DNA of 48,785 bases from Rhodobacterales bacterium (lineage in GTDB: Bacteria > Pseudomonadota > Alphaproteobacteria > Caulobacterales > Hyphomonadaceae): assembly GCA_014763715.1 (NCBI GenBank), contig JACXUV010000019.1, forward strand, positions 1 to 48,785. The letters are read 5' to 3'. Under the pieces are notes generated by a model. That model ran no database searches. It saw only the letters and a list, made by a program, of their open reading frames with translations, and was not told the DNA's origin. How positions within the stretch are numbered: the stretch's first letter is position 1; every line of letters begins with the position of its first letter. Below, piece after piece: positions 1 through 8,909 of this stretch. Both the position numbers and the translations under genes were made by a program.

Positions 1-195
1 GCGCTTTATGAGGCGGCCTTCGCCACTTGCGCCGGGCGCTATGAGGCGATTGGCTGCGAAGTAAACCGCCTGCCGCCCAATCCGGGCTCGCTCCGCTTCC
101 ACAAACGGCTCGGCTTTGTCGAGGTCGGCAGCCAGGCCTTCGTGCCCGGCGAAAAGGAAGTTATCTATCTGGAGCGCGGGCTACAGACCGCGTAG
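1..195 (+). CDS. GNAT-family N-acetyltransferase, C-terminal part
   Basis: Open from the left edge to a TAG stop, giving 64 residues of a truncated protein. It contains the typical end of a GNAT fold: an NxxS-type acetyl-CoA-binding segment (NPGSLRFHKRLGF) followed by the last strands (KEVIYLERGL). 'N..S..F..+LGF' is characteristic of acetyltransferases that carry an acetyl group from acetyl-CoA to a small-molecule or protein amine. The substrate cannot be told from this fragment. The gene is cut by the window and not visibly broken. Confidence 0.75.
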   Translation, partial: ALYEAAFATCAGRYEAIGCEVNRLPPNPGSLRFHKRLGFVEVGSQAFVPGEKEVIYLERGLQTA

Positions 196-204
196 GATTT
201 TCCG

Positions 205-537
205 ATGTTCAGAACTGAACGCTCGCGGTCCTTGGCTAAGTCTCTCCTGATGGGGATGGCTGTGCCTTTCGGCATAGTCACTATTGCCGCCATTCTGGGC
301 GTTGTGATTGCTGGCGCACATGGAGCCACAAGCATTTCGGAGTTAAGCAGGGCAGCTGTTATCGGCGCAATGCTGGGCGGTCTTCTGGCTTTGTGGGGAG
401 GTGTCGAGATGATTTTCGGAATTGGCATTAGCGGGCTTTTCGATCGCGGCCGACACTGGTCCGACTATGTGGCAATGGCGGCTGGATATGCCGTTGTCTG
501 GCTGCCTGCCATGTATGTTGTGACGAGCCGGTTTTAA
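205..537 (+). CDS. small inner-membrane protein, unknown
   Basis: 110 residues starting 9 bases after the preceding stop, so probably cotranscribed with the GNAT gene. It has three hydrophobic segments, at about residues 15-37, 50-72 and 88-106, joined by short loops, with a basic N-terminus (RTERSRSLAKS), consistent with an integral membrane protein. No family is recognised. Its base composition looks less GC-rich than the his genes. It converges on hisE, with 5 bases between the two stops. Confidence 0.5.
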   Translation: MFRTERSRSLAKSLLMGMAVPFGIVTIAAILGVVIAGAHGATSISELSRAAVIGAMLGGLLALWGGVEMIFGIGISGLFDRGRHWSDYVAMAAGYAVVWLPAMYVVTSRF

Positions 538-542
538 CCGAC

Positions 543-896
543 TTATTCAACAGGCTTCCGGCTCGCCTTTTCCGCAATGCCGCTGGTGCCCTGGCGTTTC
601 TCAAGTGCAGCGGCCACATCGTCGAGGCTGACGCCGCGGACGCGGAGGGCGACTAGGGCGTGGTAGAGCATGTCGGCGGCTTCACTGGCGACGCGGTCGT
701 CGCTTTCCCCGCGCAGGGCCTGGATGAATTCCCCGGCTTCTTCCTCTGCCTTGTCGGCGCAGGCATCGACGCCCTTGGAGAGCAGCTTTGCCGTCCAGGA
801 CGCGCTGGCGTCGCCGGTTTCGGCGCGTGTGTCGATGGTCATGCCCAGATGGGCAAGGGCGGCGGAGAGGCGCTCGGCGGATCCAAGAATAGACAT
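543..896 (-). CDS. hisE: phosphoribosyl-ATP diphosphatase HisE
   Basis: Hydrolyses phosphoribosyl-ATP to phosphoribosyl-AMP and pyrophosphate, the second step of histidine synthesis, in the cytoplasm. The 117-residue protein carries the all-alpha MazG-like metal-binding pattern: KAEEEAGEF near residues 49-57 and SEAADMLYHALVAL near 71-84, whose Glu/Asp residues bind Mg2+. Size fits stand-alone HisE (about 90-120); no HisI domain is fused and no hisI is in the window. In many alphaproteobacteria hisE directly follows hisF. Here an enoyl-CoA hydratase gene of opposite orientation separates them, so hisE must have its own promoter in the 97-base divergent gap. Confidence 0.93.
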   Translation of the reverse strand: MSILGSAERLSAALAHLGMTIDTRAETGDASASWTAKLLSKGVDACADKAEEEAGEFIQALRGESDDRVASEAADMLYHALVALRVRGVSLDDVAAALEKRQGTSGIAEKASRKPVE

Positions 897-993
897 GCCG
901 CCTCCATAGCCTCCTTCCGCGAGGGGAGGAAGCCTGCCAGCTTGACGCGGACGTGCGGCGCGTCACTTTTACCTCAAACGAGGAGGACTCCAG

Positions 994-1809
994 ATGAACG
1001 ACCGGGTGACGATCACGCATCTTGAAGACGGCATCGCCGATGTCCGCATGGTGCGCACGGACAAGATGAATGCACTGGACAATGCCCAATTCCAGGCGCT
1101 GGCCGACACGATCGAGGAGCTGCACGGCACCAAGGGCCTGCGCTGCGTCGTGCTGTCGGGGGAGGGCCGCGCCTTCTGCGCCGGGCTGGACCTGACGGCC
1201 ATGCAGGCCAACAGCGCCAAGGGCGAAGGCGGCAAGAAGGGCGGCGTGACCGGGGATCTGGGCACGCGAACCCACGGGGAAGCAAACCTCGCGCAATATG
1301 TCGCCTGGGGCTGGCGCAAGCTGGAAGTGCCCGTGATTGCTGCAGCACACGGCGTGGCCTTCGGCGGCGGCTTCCAGATTCTCTCCGGTGCGGACATCCG
1401 CTTTATCCATCCGGATACGCGCTGCGCCATCATGGAGATGAAGTGGGGCCTGGTGCCGGACATGGCGGGCTTCCCGCTGTGGCGCGGCAATGCGCGTGAC
1501 GATGTGATCCGCGAGCTGACCTATACGAACCGGGAGTTCAGCGGCACCGAGGCCCACGCCATGGGCTTTGCCACGCATCTCTCGGAGACGCCGCATTCCG
1601 ACGCGCTGGCGCTGGCAAAGATCATCGCCAACAAGCACCCGGCCGCGATGCGCGGCTCGAAACGCCTCTGCAATGCGATGGCCGAGCTGTCTGACGCGGA
1701 CCTGCTGATGCTGGAAAGCACCGAACAGCTGAAGGTGATCCGCACGCCGAACCAGATGGAAGCGGTGATGGCGGAAATGCAGAAACGGAAGCCCGTGTTT
1801 GCGGAGTAG
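994..1809 (+). CDS. enoyl-CoA hydratase/isomerase family protein
   Basis: 271-residue crotonase-fold protein. The oxyanion-hole segments are visible: CAGLDL at residues 62-67 and HGVAFGGG at 119-126. The acid region follows (IMEMKWGLVPDMAG, about 146-159), where Glu148 and Asp156 are the candidate catalytic residues. An Asp in that second place is also seen in enoyl/dienoyl-CoA isomerases, so hydratase versus isomerase is open. An AACGAGGAGGA-type ribosome-binding site precedes the ATG. It is inserted against the his direction, between hisE and hisF, and converges on hisF with only 3 bases between stops. Likely role: beta-oxidation or a related acyl-CoA conversion. Confidence 0.88.
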   Translation: MNDRVTITHLEDGIADVRMVRTDKMNALDNAQFQALADTIEELHGTKGLRCVVLSGEGRAFCAGLDLTAMQANSAKGEGGKKGGVTGDLGTRTHGEANLAQYVAWGWRKLEVPVIAAAHGVAFGGGFQILSGADIRFIHPDTRCAIMEMKWGLVPDMAGFPLWRGNARDDVIRELTYTNREFSGTEAHAMGFATHLSETPHSDALALAKIIANKHPAAMRGSKRLCNAMAELSDADLLMLESTEQLKVIRTPNQMEAVMAEMQKRKPVFAE

Positions 1810-1812
1810 GGT

Positions 1813-2574
1813 CTAGAGCGGGCGTACCGGGGCGCCGGCTTCGGCCAGCGCCTTGCGGGCGTCTGCCACGGTCGCTTCGCCGAAATGGAAGATGGAGGCG
1901 GCGAGCACGGCGGTCGCCCCGCCTTCCAGCACGGCAGGCGGCATGTCGGCCACGCTGCCGGCGCCGCCGCTGGCCACAACCGGAATGTTTACAACAGATG
2001 TGATCGCCTTCAGCAGCGGGATGTCATAGCCGGACTTGGTGCCGTCCTTGTCCATGCTGGTCAGCAGGATTTCGCCTGCGCCCTTGCTTTCGGCGAGTTT
2101 CGCGAACTCTACCGCGTCGATGCCCGTGGCCGTGCGGCCGCCATGGGTGAAGATTTCCCAGTGGTCATCCACTTTCCGCGCATCAATCGCGACGACGACC
2201 GCCTGCCGCCCGGCCTTGGCGGCGCAGCGGGAGATGACGTCCGGGTCTGCGACGGCGGCGGAGTTGATCGCCACCTTGTCGGCCCCGGCACGGAGCAGCG
2301 CGACGAGATCGTCGGCGCTGCGCACGCCGCCGCCCACAGTCAGCGGCATGAAGCATTGTTCCGCCGTGGCCGAGACGATGTCGAGCAGGGTGCCGCGGCC
2401 TTCGTGGCTGGCGGTGATGTCGAGGAAGCAAAGCTCGTCCGCCCCTTGCGCGTCATAGGCCTTTGCCAGCGCGACGGGGTCGCCTGCGTCTTTCAGGTCC
2501 ACGAAATTGACGCCCTTGACGGTGCGCCCGTCTTTCACGTCGAGGCAGGGGATGATGCGGGTCTTCAGGGTCAT
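1813..2574 (-). CDS. hisF: imidazole glycerol phosphate synthase, cyclase subunit HisF
   Basis: Uses ammonia delivered by HisH to convert PRFAR into imidazole glycerol phosphate and AICAR. The 253 residues match the usual length. The beta/alpha-barrel signatures are present: [11 protein letters not shown] with catalytic Asp12, and VVVAIDARK with catalytic Asp131. Phosphate-binding glycines appear in LTVGGGVRS (about 79-87) and VVASGGAGS. It should work as a heterodimer with the HisH encoded at 5.5-6.2 kb. The usual neighbour hisA lies about 2.2 kb upstream, beyond a cyclase gene and a lipoprotein gene on the other strand, so hisF probably has its own promoter. Confidence 0.97.
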   Translation of the reverse strand: MTLKTRIIPCLDVKDGRTVKGVNFVDLKDAGDPVALAKAYDAQGADELCFLDITASHEGRGTLLDIVSATAEQCFMPLTVGGGVRSADDLVALLRAGADKVAINSAAVADPDVISRCAAKAGRQAVVVAIDARKVDDHWEIFTHGGRTATGIDAVEFAKLAESKGAGEILLTSMDKDGTKSGYDIPLLKAITSVVNIPVVASGGAGSVADMPPAVLEGGATAVLAASIFHFGEATVADARKALAEAGAPVRPL

Positions 2575-2678
2575 GAAACGGCTTTAGCCGGGATCAGCGC
2601 GCCCGCAAAGGCGCGATCTGTCCCACAGCTTGTCCAACCCCGCGAAGCGCCCTTATCCCCCGCTTTTCCGCGGCCTGG

Positions 2679-2721
2679 CACCATGTAAAACACCGTGAAC
2701 ACACCATGTAAGGACCGTGAA
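2679..2721. repeat. imperfect tandem direct repeat in the hisF/GGDEF divergent gap
   Basis: Two copies of CACCATGTAA..CCGTGAA, at 2679-2699 and 2702-2721, with a 23-base period (about two helical turns). The only differences are a short A/G-rich stretch in the middle and one base of length. The pair lies between the hisF start (2574) and the GGDEF gene start (2766), where a regulator binding two in-phase half sites could act on either gene. No known consensus is recognised. Confidence 0.5.
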
Positions 2722-2765
2722 TAGATCAAATTTCTCGAGCTCCTTCGACGTCAAATTAAGCAGGA

Positions 2766-3542
2766 ATGCGGATAAAATGCCGCATGAAGCTGGATCATGA
2801 CATTCTGAAAGCCCTCCTGATCGGCGCCGCGATTACCGTCGCCGCCGTGTTTGACGCCGTAATGCTGACGCATGTCTGGCTGCATTTCGTGGCCGATATT
2901 CAGCCCTACCATGTCTACCTGTCTGCCGTGGTGCTGCCGGTCATGATCACGCCGGTCTGCCTGTTCCTGATCCTCCGGGCGAATGTGCGGGTTTCGCGCC
3001 TCGCGAAGGAGAATTACCGCCTGGCCTATATGGATGCGCTGACGGACCTGCCCAACCGGCGCGCCTTTTTCCAGAAGGCCGAAGCCATGTTGCAGGGAGG
3101 CCTGCCGCGCGGGCAGGTGTTCCTGTGCGGCATCGCCGACATCGACAATTTCAAGCATGTGAACGACCAGTATGGCCACGACATGGGCGATGTCGTGCTG
3201 CAGGGCGTGTCCGCCGCCATCAATGCCTTTGCGATGAAGGACACGCTGGTCGCGCGTCTCGGCGGGGAGGAATTCTCTGTCGCGGGCTTTTTCTCCGGCG
3301 CGGTGGAAGCCCGCCTCTATGCCGATGCGCTGGTGCGCGCGGTGGAGGCCCGCACCCATCGCTGCGGCGAGGAAGACGTACGCGTCACGATCAGTTTCGG
3401 CTATTGCCTGTCAGAGCCGGACGAGACCCTGTCGGCCATGCTGACCCGCGCCGACGCCGCCCTCTATGCCGCCAAGGCCGCCGGCAAGAACCGCGCCCTC
3501 GCCAACCGCGACATCCCCCTCCAGACAGCCTCGGTGGCTTGA
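2766..3542 (+). CDS. membrane-anchored diguanylate cyclase (GGDEF)
   Basis: 258-residue protein predicted to make cyclic di-GMP from two GTP. Two hydrophobic segments (about residues 13-35 and 50-71) anchor it in the inner membrane with hardly any periplasmic sensor. A full GGDEF domain follows, from the DALTDLPNRR motif at about 90-99 to the end. The active loop GGEEF is at 166-170, and the Mg2+ Asp lies in ADIDNFK (124-130), so it looks catalytically competent. There is no RxxD inhibitory site at the expected place before GGEEF. The ATG at 2766 abuts an AGGA sequence; an ATG at 2784 is an alternative start. It stands alone between hisF and a lipoprotein gene. Confidence 0.9.
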   Translation: MRIKCRMKLDHDILKALLIGAAITVAAVFDAVMLTHVWLHFVADIQPYHVYLSAVVLPVMITPVCLFLILRANVRVSRLAKENYRLAYMDALTDLPNRRAFFQKAEAMLQGGLPRGQVFLCGIADIDNFKHVNDQYGHDMGDVVLQGVSAAINAFAMKDTLVARLGGEEFSVAGFFSGAVEARLYADALVRAVEARTHRCGEEDVRVTISFGYCLSEPDETLSAMLTRADAALYAAKAAGKNRALANRDIPLQTASVA

Positions 3543-3678
3543 GGGGCCAAGCAAGTGGGGTGGCACTTTAGTAGTTTGCTGGGATGTAGCTGAACTTCTT
3601 CGCAAGCGTAGGTGGAACAATGGAATTTCTTAAGGTTTGAATGAGATCAACCTTGGGCGATGATCTCGGGAGTACCTT

Positions 3679-4782
3679 ATGTTGAAAGTTGTTCTTGCCA
3701 GCGCCTCGATAATTTGCCTCACGGCTTGTGCCAATCATCAGTCCACGAAACAGTCGGCTATGAATGCTCCCGGATTCATGAACCAGGAAGACACGATCAA
3801 TTACCGGCGAGCATCTTTGCCGGTCTCGCATTACGTGAGTTGGTCCGCTGAGGACCGGCTGCAATATGCGGTTGAGCTCGATTACATCGCAGGCATGTCG
3901 CAGCGCGATTATCTGTTTGAAGAACCTAATCAGGAATTGTTCCGCCCTATGGCCGGTGCGTTGCTGGCGCAATCTGGCTTGCAGGCAAAGAGTGCTGCTG
4001 GAGCACGATATGCACTGCAAATTGAATTCATTGATCTTGATACCGACTCCTTTGGCCGGAACTTCGCTGGCAAAACAGATGCAATCTATCGGCTGGTAGA
4101 TCGCTACACAGGCGAGACGGTATATGAAAACAAGATTGGCTCCCGGTTCATCGCTAAATATCCGGGACTCAACGAAGACGATGCCAGCTTTGCTTATGAT
4201 GTTTCTGCAGGAGGCGTGATCGGTGCCACAAAAGCCTTTGGTGCGTTCACGCTCTATGAAGGCGGGATTGTAGAGCTCTGGAATAATAATAGTAAGCTGC
4301 AAGACTTTTTCGGTGGCGATGCCATCGATGAGGTGTCTCAGGGTGGGTGGAACGATGCTTATCAGTCATATGCATGGGTTACTGGTGTATCCGCACTCTC
4401 TGGACCGGCATTGGTCCTGTTAGGGCAGCTAAATCCTCTCAACTATGTTTCCATGCAGCTTGAACCACGGGGCGAAGTGCAAAGGTCCGCGATTGTTCGT
4501 AACGGCAATTTGGCCGAAAGCGGAATTGGATCTCGCTCAGCTCGTAAGCGCGCTCAGCAGCTGAACACACACCTTCTCGCGCAAAGCCTGACGTATTTCA
4601 TGCTTGATCTGGCAGAACAGGAAGATGTGCGCTTCAAGAAGCTGATGTCCTGTAAGACGGGACCATCTAGCGCTGTAGAGATTGTGGAAGCTGTGCGGCA
4701 AGGTGTTGAGATTGTTACCGATGATTGCGCACTTTATGAGGATAAAGCACCACGCGGTGTCCCGATCACCACTTACAAATAG
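3679..4782 (+). CDS. predicted lipoprotein, unknown family
   Basis: 367 residues with a lipoprotein signal: short basic start, hydrophobic core and lipobox LTAC with Cys17. A GGGAG ribosome-binding site precedes the ATG. The mature part is soluble-looking, with one hydrophobic stretch (about residues 237-256, SALSGPALVLLGQLNPL) and two late cysteines (C326 and C349 regions) that could form a disulphide. No family is recognised. Its codons are visibly more AT-rich and less biased than the flanking his genes, which suggests recent acquisition. It separates hisF from hisA and converges on hisA with 4 bases between stops. Confidence 0.65.
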   Translation: MLKVVLASASIICLTACANHQSTKQSAMNAPGFMNQEDTINYRRASLPVSHYVSWSAEDRLQYAVELDYIAGMSQRDYLFEEPNQELFRPMAGALLAQSGLQAKSAAGARYALQIEFIDLDTDSFGRNFAGKTDAIYRLVDRYTGETVYENKIGSRFIAKYPGLNEDDASFAYDVSAGGVIGATKAFGAFTLYEGGIVELWNNNSKLQDFFGGDAIDEVSQGGWNDAYQSYAWVTGVSALSGPALVLLGQLNPLNYVSMQLEPRGEVQRSAIVRNGNLAESGIGSRSARKRAQQLNTHLLAQSLTYFMLDLAEQEDVRFKKLMSCKTGPSSAVEIVEAVRQGVEIVTDDCALYEDKAPRGVPITTYK

Positions 4783-4786
4783 CAGG

Positions 4787-5515
4787 CTATCTCGCTGCTA
4801 TGTGAATAGCCTCACTCGGCACAATATCCCCGTCGTAGAGCGCGCGGCCGAGGATAGATCCCGCAATCGGGGCGTCGGCGGCCATCAGGGCACGGATGTC
4901 GTCCACGCTGGCGACGCCGCCGCTGGCGATGACGGGGATGGAGACGGTGTTGGCGAGCTCTGCCGTAAACGGAACATTGACGCCGGTCTTCAGGCCGTCG
5001 CGGCCGATGTCGGTCGCGACGATGGCGGCCACGCCGCAACCTTCAAAGGCTTTCGCCAGCTCCGTCGCCTTCATGTCCGACGTTTCGGCCCAGCCTTCGA
5101 CGGCCACCATGCCGTTCTTCGCGTCGATGCCAACGACGATCTTGCCGGGCAGGGCGCGGGCGGCTTCCTTCACCAGGTCCGGATCGCGCAGGGCCACGGT
5201 GCCGAGGATGACGCGGGAAATGCCAGCCTCCAGCCAGGCGTCGATCTGCGCCCGCGTGCGGATGCCGCCGCCGAGCTGGACCGGCGCATCGGTCGCCTTC
5301 AGGATCGCTTCCACCGCCGCGCGGTTCACGGCCTTGCCCTCGAAGGCGCCGTTCAGGTCAACTACATGAAGATGGGTGAAGCCCGCCTCGCGGAAGGCTT
5401 TCGCCTGCGCCGCCGGGCTGTCGGAGAAGACGGTCGCCTGGTCCATCTCGCCGCGCAGCAGGCGCACGCACTGGCCGTCTTTCAGGTCGATCGCGGGGTA
5501 GAGCGTAAAGGTCAT
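4787..5515 (-). CDS. hisA: ProFAR isomerase HisA
   Basis: Isomerises ProFAR to PRFAR, the substrate of HisFH. The 242-residue beta/alpha barrel is homologous to HisF. It shows [15 protein letters not shown] with catalytic Asp10, a phosphate-binding LGGGIRT at about 81-87, VVGIDAKNG with Asp131, and ATDIGRDG at about 167-174 with the second catalytic acid. The start lies 7 bases after the hisH stop, so hisH-hisA is the one remaining directly linked pair of the ancestral his operon. Confidence 0.96.
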   Translation of the reverse strand: MTFTLYPAIDLKDGQCVRLLRGEMDQATVFSDSPAAQAKAFREAGFTHLHVVDLNGAFEGKAVNRAAVEAILKATDAPVQLGGGIRTRAQIDAWLEAGISRVILGTVALRDPDLVKEAARALPGKIVVGIDAKNGMVAVEGWAETSDMKATELAKAFEGCGVAAIVATDIGRDGLKTGVNVPFTAELANTVSIPVIASGGVASVDDIRALMAADAPIAGSILGRALYDGDIVPSEAIHIAAR

Positions 5516-5522
5516 CTTGGTG

Positions 5523-6164
5523 TCAGGGCGCCCAGGTCAGGAAGTTCGAGAGGATTTTGAGGCCGGTGCGCTGGCTCTTTTCCGGGTGGAACTGCGTGCC
5601 GAACATGTTGCGCCGGGCAACCGCCGCCACCATCGGGCCGCCATAATCGGTGGTGGCCGCGATGTCTGCCGGATTGTCCGGCTGCATGGCGTAGGAATGG
5701 GTGAAGTAGACGTGCGGGTCTTCGCCAAGGTCTCCGAAGACCGGGTGCGGACGCGGGAAGGTGAGGCTGTTCCAGCCCATGTGCGGCACGCGCAGGCCCT
5801 CGCCGGGGGTGATGATGTCCACCACGCCCTTGATCCAGGCGAGGCCCGGCGTGTGCCCGTCTTCCAGGCCCGCCGTCGCCATCAGCTGCATGCCGACGCA
5901 GATGCCGAAGAAAGGCCGCGCCTGTTTCAGCACCGCCTCGTTCAGCGCATCCACCACGCCATGGCGCGCGCGCAGGCCCGCAGCGCATTCGGCAAAGTGG
6001 CCGACACCCGGCAGGACGATACGGTCTGCCGCCAGGATGTCTTCCGGCTTGTCGGTGACGAGGATCTCGTGATCCGTGCCAGACTGTGCGGCCGCCTCCC
6101 GCAGGGCCCGTGCGGCCGAGTGGAGGTTACCGGACCCGTAATCGATCAGCGCGACCTGTTTCAT
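5523..6164 (-). CDS. hisH: imidazole glycerol phosphate synthase, glutaminase subunit HisH
   Basis: Class I glutamine amidotransferase that releases ammonia for HisF. The 213 residues carry the complete triad: nucleophile Cys89 in [10 protein letters not shown], and His193 plus Glu195 in QFHPEKS. The oxyanion segment PGVGHF is at 52-57. It is followed after 7 bases by hisA, as in a his operon. Upstream lies a 121-base divergent gap to the cupin gene that includes GTTAACC, a possible regulatory half site; the promoter for hisHA should be there. Confidence 0.96.
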   Translation of the reverse strand: MKQVALIDYGSGNLHSAARALREAAAQSGTDHEILVTDKPEDILAADRIVLPGVGHFAECAAGLRARHGVVDALNEAVLKQARPFFGICVGMQLMATAGLEDGHTPGLAWIKGVVDIITPGEGLRVPHMGWNSLTFPRPHPVFGDLGEDPHVYFTHSYAMQPDNPADIAATTDYGGPMVAAVARRNMFGTQFHPEKSQRTGLKILSNFLTWAP

Positions 6165-6285
6165 GCGCGCGTGTTAACCGGGCCGCTGGCATTGGGAAAG
6201 GGCTTTCGTGTGATGGGCGTGGTTCTGTCCGGCGTGAAAGCAGGCTAACCTGCTGCAGGTACAGTCGGTGCGAACGGGGAGTTGC

Positions 6286-6603
6286 ATGCCGGAGATCATC
6301 AAGGACGCGCGCACGTTTCGCGCTGACCGGCCCTGGGGCGCGCGCGACATCGCCCTGATCGACGGGGCGAGCGTGCGCCTGCACTGGACCGACCAGCCCT
6401 ACAAATGGCACGTCAATGACGGCACGGAAGTCTTCGTCGTGCTGGAGGGCACGGTGGACATGCACTACCGCGAAGGCGGGGCAGAGAAGATCGTCCAGCT
6501 CGGCGCGGGCGACATGTTCGTCGCCGGGGTGGGAGATTCGCATGTCGCGCGCCCCATCGGCGAAGCGCGTGTGCTGGTGATCGAGCGCGAAGGCTCCGTC
6601 TGA
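6286..6603 (+). CDS. small cupin-domain protein
   Basis: 105-residue single-domain cupin. The two conserved boxes are seen: around residues 42-62 (WHVNDGTEVFVVLEG, with His and Glu as likely metal ligands) and 76-92 (LGAGDMFVAGVGDSHVA, with the second-box His). Such proteins bind a metal or sugar-like ligand; no substrate can be assigned. The ATG at 6286 is chosen because GGGGAG lies 4 bases before it. It sits between divergent hisH and an exported amidohydrolase gene in the same direction. Confidence 0.72.
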   Translation: MPEIIKDARTFRADRPWGARDIALIDGASVRLHWTDQPYKWHVNDGTEVFVVLEGTVDMHYREGGAEKIVQLGAGDMFVAGVGDSHVARPIGEARVLVIEREGSV

Positions 6604-6722
6604 GAGCAATTGCTGCGCATGGTGGGCTTGCGGCACGGCGCGGGCTTGTGCCCGGTGGCGGCCTATCCCAATGTCCGCGCCAGATTCGCACCAGTTCTCA
6701 CACCACTTACGGAGTATGCCTC

Positions 6723-8159
6723 ATGCGTCCCTTACTGCCTCTCCTCTCCACCGCTGTGCTGGCGGCCTGTATTTCCGGGCCCGCTTGGCCGGAAAGCCGC
6801 GATGCGAAGCTGATCAAGCAGGTGGAACAGCAGGCCGACTTGTCGAACAGCCTGTCGGACCAGATCTGGGACTGGGCCGAGGTTGGCTATCAGGAGGAAA
6901 AATCCTCCGGCCTTCTCCAGCAGACGCTGAAAGTGGAAGGCTTCACCATCGAGGCAGGCGTGGCCGGCATCCCGACGGCCTTCGTCGCGGAATACGGCAA
7001 GGGCGGCCCGGTGATCGCCATCCTCGCCGAGTTCGACGCGCTGCCGGGCATCAACCAGACGTCCAGCCCTGACCGGGAAGAGCGCGACGGCATGGGCGCG
7101 GGCCATGCCTGTGGTCATAACCTGTTCGCAGCAGGCTCCACCACCGCGGCCATCGCCATCAAGGACTGGCTGGAAGAGACCGGCACGCCGGGCCGCATCC
7201 GCCTTTATGGCACGCCTGCGGAAGAGGGCGGCAGCGGCAAGGTCTACATGGTGCGCGCGGGCCTGTTCGATGATGTCGACATCGCGCTGCACTGGCATGC
7301 CGGCGACCGCAACTCTGCCGCCGCGCGCACGACGCTGGCCAACCGCTCTGCCAAGTTCCGTTTCCATGGTCTCTCCGCCCACGCCGCTGGCGCGCCGGAG
7401 AAGGGCCGCTCGGCGCTCGACGGGGTCGAGGCCTTCGACATGATGGTCAACATGATGCGCGAGCATGTGCCCCAGGAGACCCGTATCCACTATGTGATCA
7501 CCTCCGGCGGCTCGGCGCCCAATGTCGTGCCGGACTTTGCCGAAGTGTTCTATTATGTGCGCCATCCGTCGGCACAGACTGTGGAAGAGATCTGGCCGCG
7601 GCTGGAAGATGCCGCCCGCGGCGCAGCGCTCGGCACCGGCACGACGGTCGACTGGGAAATCATCCACGGCAACAATCCGCTGCTGGTGAACGAGACGCTG
7701 GCGAAGATGATGGACGCCAAACTGCGCGAAGTGGGCGGGGTGACCTATGACGCGGAAGAGGAAGCCTTCGCCGAAAAGATCTACGCCACACTGACCAAGC
7801 CGGACCTTGCGCTCGGGTCCGAGTCCGAAGTGCAGCCCTATGAAGTGTCCCTTGGCTATGGCTCCACCGATGTGGGCGATGTGTCCTATGCCGTGCCGAC
7901 GGTTGGCCTGAACACGGCAACCTGGGTGCCCGGCACGCCGGCCCACTCCTGGCAGGCGGTTGCCGCGTCCGGCACTTCGATCGGCCACAAGGGCACGCAG
8001 GTGGCGGCCAAGACGCTGACGCTGGCAGCGATCGAACTCTTCACGAACCCGAAACTGCGCGCGGAAGCCCGCAAGGAGTTCGATGAGAAGCGCGGCCCGG
8101 ACTATCAGTACAAATCCCTGCTGGGCGACCGCGACCCGCCGCTGGATTACAGGAAGTAG
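6723..8159 (+). CDS. M20-family amidohydrolase, AbgB-like, exported lipoprotein
   Basis: 478 residues. The start at 6723 gives a lipoprotein signal (LAAC, Cys16), so the enzyme should sit in the periplasm on a lipid anchor. The rest resembles p-aminobenzoyl-glutamate hydrolase subunit B and other M20D amidohydrolases. Visible metal and catalytic motifs include GHACGHN (127-133, Cys130/His132), PAEEGG (165-170) and ALHWHAGD (188-195), followed by a lid domain around 210-330. It likely hydrolyses an amide bond of an N-acyl or aminobenzoyl amino acid; the substrate is unknown. Cytoplasmic AbgB lacks a signal, so the export is noteworthy. Confidence 0.85.
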   Translation: MRPLLPLLSTAVLAACISGPAWPESRDAKLIKQVEQQADLSNSLSDQIWDWAEVGYQEEKSSGLLQQTLKVEGFTIEAGVAGIPTAFVAEYGKGGPVIAILAEFDALPGINQTSSPDREERDGMGAGHACGHNLFAAGSTTAAIAIKDWLEETGTPGRIRLYGTPAEEGGSGKVYMVRAGLFDDVDIALHWHAGDRNSAAARTTLANRSAKFRFHGLSAHAAGAPEKGRSALDGVEAFDMMVNMMREHVPQETRIHYVITSGGSAPNVVPDFAEVFYYVRHPSAQTVEEIWPRLEDAARGAALGTGTTVDWEIIHGNNPLLVNETLAKMMDAKLREVGGVTYDAEEEAFAEKIYATLTKPDLALGSESEVQPYEVSLGYGSTDVGDVSYAVPTVGLNTATWVPGTPAHSWQAVAASGTSIGHKGTQVAAKTLTLAAIELFTNPKLRAEARKEFDEKRGPDYQYKSLLGDRDPPLDYRK

Positions 8160-8255
8160 GAGCCGGTATATTCCGGATACGCCGCGATGGCGGGACGCGT
8201 GGCGCGTGCGTGCTTGCCAGGGGCAGACGGTGACTGTGTGCAGCACCGTCCGGCT

Positions 8256-8552
8256 TCAGCGGCGTGCCATGCCTTCATTATCAGCCCGATCAAGAGGCCG
8301 TTGATCACGGGCCAGCGCGGCCGCAAGTTCGGCGGGGTCGATGGCGACGAATTTCGTCCGTGTCCGCACTCCGTGTTTTGTATGGACGATCATCGTGGTG
8401 GCGATCCGCCGGAAGGCGAGAAATGACGGGCTGTCCAGAGGCTCTTCTTCTGTCTCGATCGTATAATCACCCGCAGGCCATTCTTCTTCGAGACTATCGA
8501 GATAAAACGGGCTTCGGAACGTTACAAGTTGCTTTGAAATGCGATTCGTCAT
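8256..8552 (-). CDS. conserved-looking small hypothetical protein
   Basis: 98 residues from an ATG preceded by AAAGGA. An upstream in-frame extension to 8654 has no ribosome-binding site and is not used. The sequence is soluble, with a beta-rich first half (LVTFRSPFYL, GDYTIETEEE), a basic middle and an alpha-helical end (DPAELAAALARDQ). No domain name is recognised. It lies downstream of ftsH on the same strand, behind a 49-residue gene, and may belong to the block that came in with ftsH. Confidence 0.55.
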   Translation of the reverse strand: MTNRISKQLVTFRSPFYLDSLEEEWPAGDYTIETEEEPLDSPSFLAFRRIATTMIVHTKHGVRTRTKFVAIDPAELAAALARDQRPLDRADNEGMARR

Positions 8553-8693
8553 GGTGGTTCCTTTCTGGTCTCCACCTTTTATCCCTGTGGACCTCGAATT
8601 GATGCGGGAAGCCGCATCCGGAAAGTAAATCCGGACGCGGCTCCCAAGGTGCAATCAGGCGTAGGGGGGGTGCCTGATCGCATTCGGGAACAA

Positions 8694-8843
8694 CTAATTC
8701 TTCAGGGGGACTTCTTTGTCCTGCTTGCCTTGCTGGCGGGCTTGTTCTGCACGCCTTTCCTCCAGCGATTGCGGCTGCGAGGGCTTTCCAAGCTTGTCCT
8801 GCTTGTTTTTGTTATTTTGGAAGGACATCGGATTGGCTTTCAT
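8694..8843 (-). CDS. very small hydrophilic protein
   Basis: 49 residues, rich in Gln, Lys, Asn and charged residues and without hydrophobic segments. It begins MKANPMSFQNNKNKQ, runs through a helical EERRAEQARQQ stretch and ends EVPLKN. It has no recognised family and looks intrinsically disordered. The ATG at 8843 lacks a strong ribosome-binding site; the Met6 codon is an alternative. The reverse strand here reads far less like protein, and the composition is coherent, so I favour a real small gene, but this is only moderately supported. Confidence 0.4.
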   Translation of the reverse strand: MKANPMSFQNNKNKQDKLGKPSQPQSLEERRAEQARQQGKQDKEVPLKN

Positions 8844-8909
8844 CTGCACGGAAAAAATATTCCGTCTTCCACATATAGGAATGCGAGCCGGCGATTACAT
8901 CGGGCGTGC

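Noticed and set aside
6732-8246. 504-residue frame antisense to the amidohydrolase
   Set aside because: Same artefact; the plus strand has full M20 motifs.
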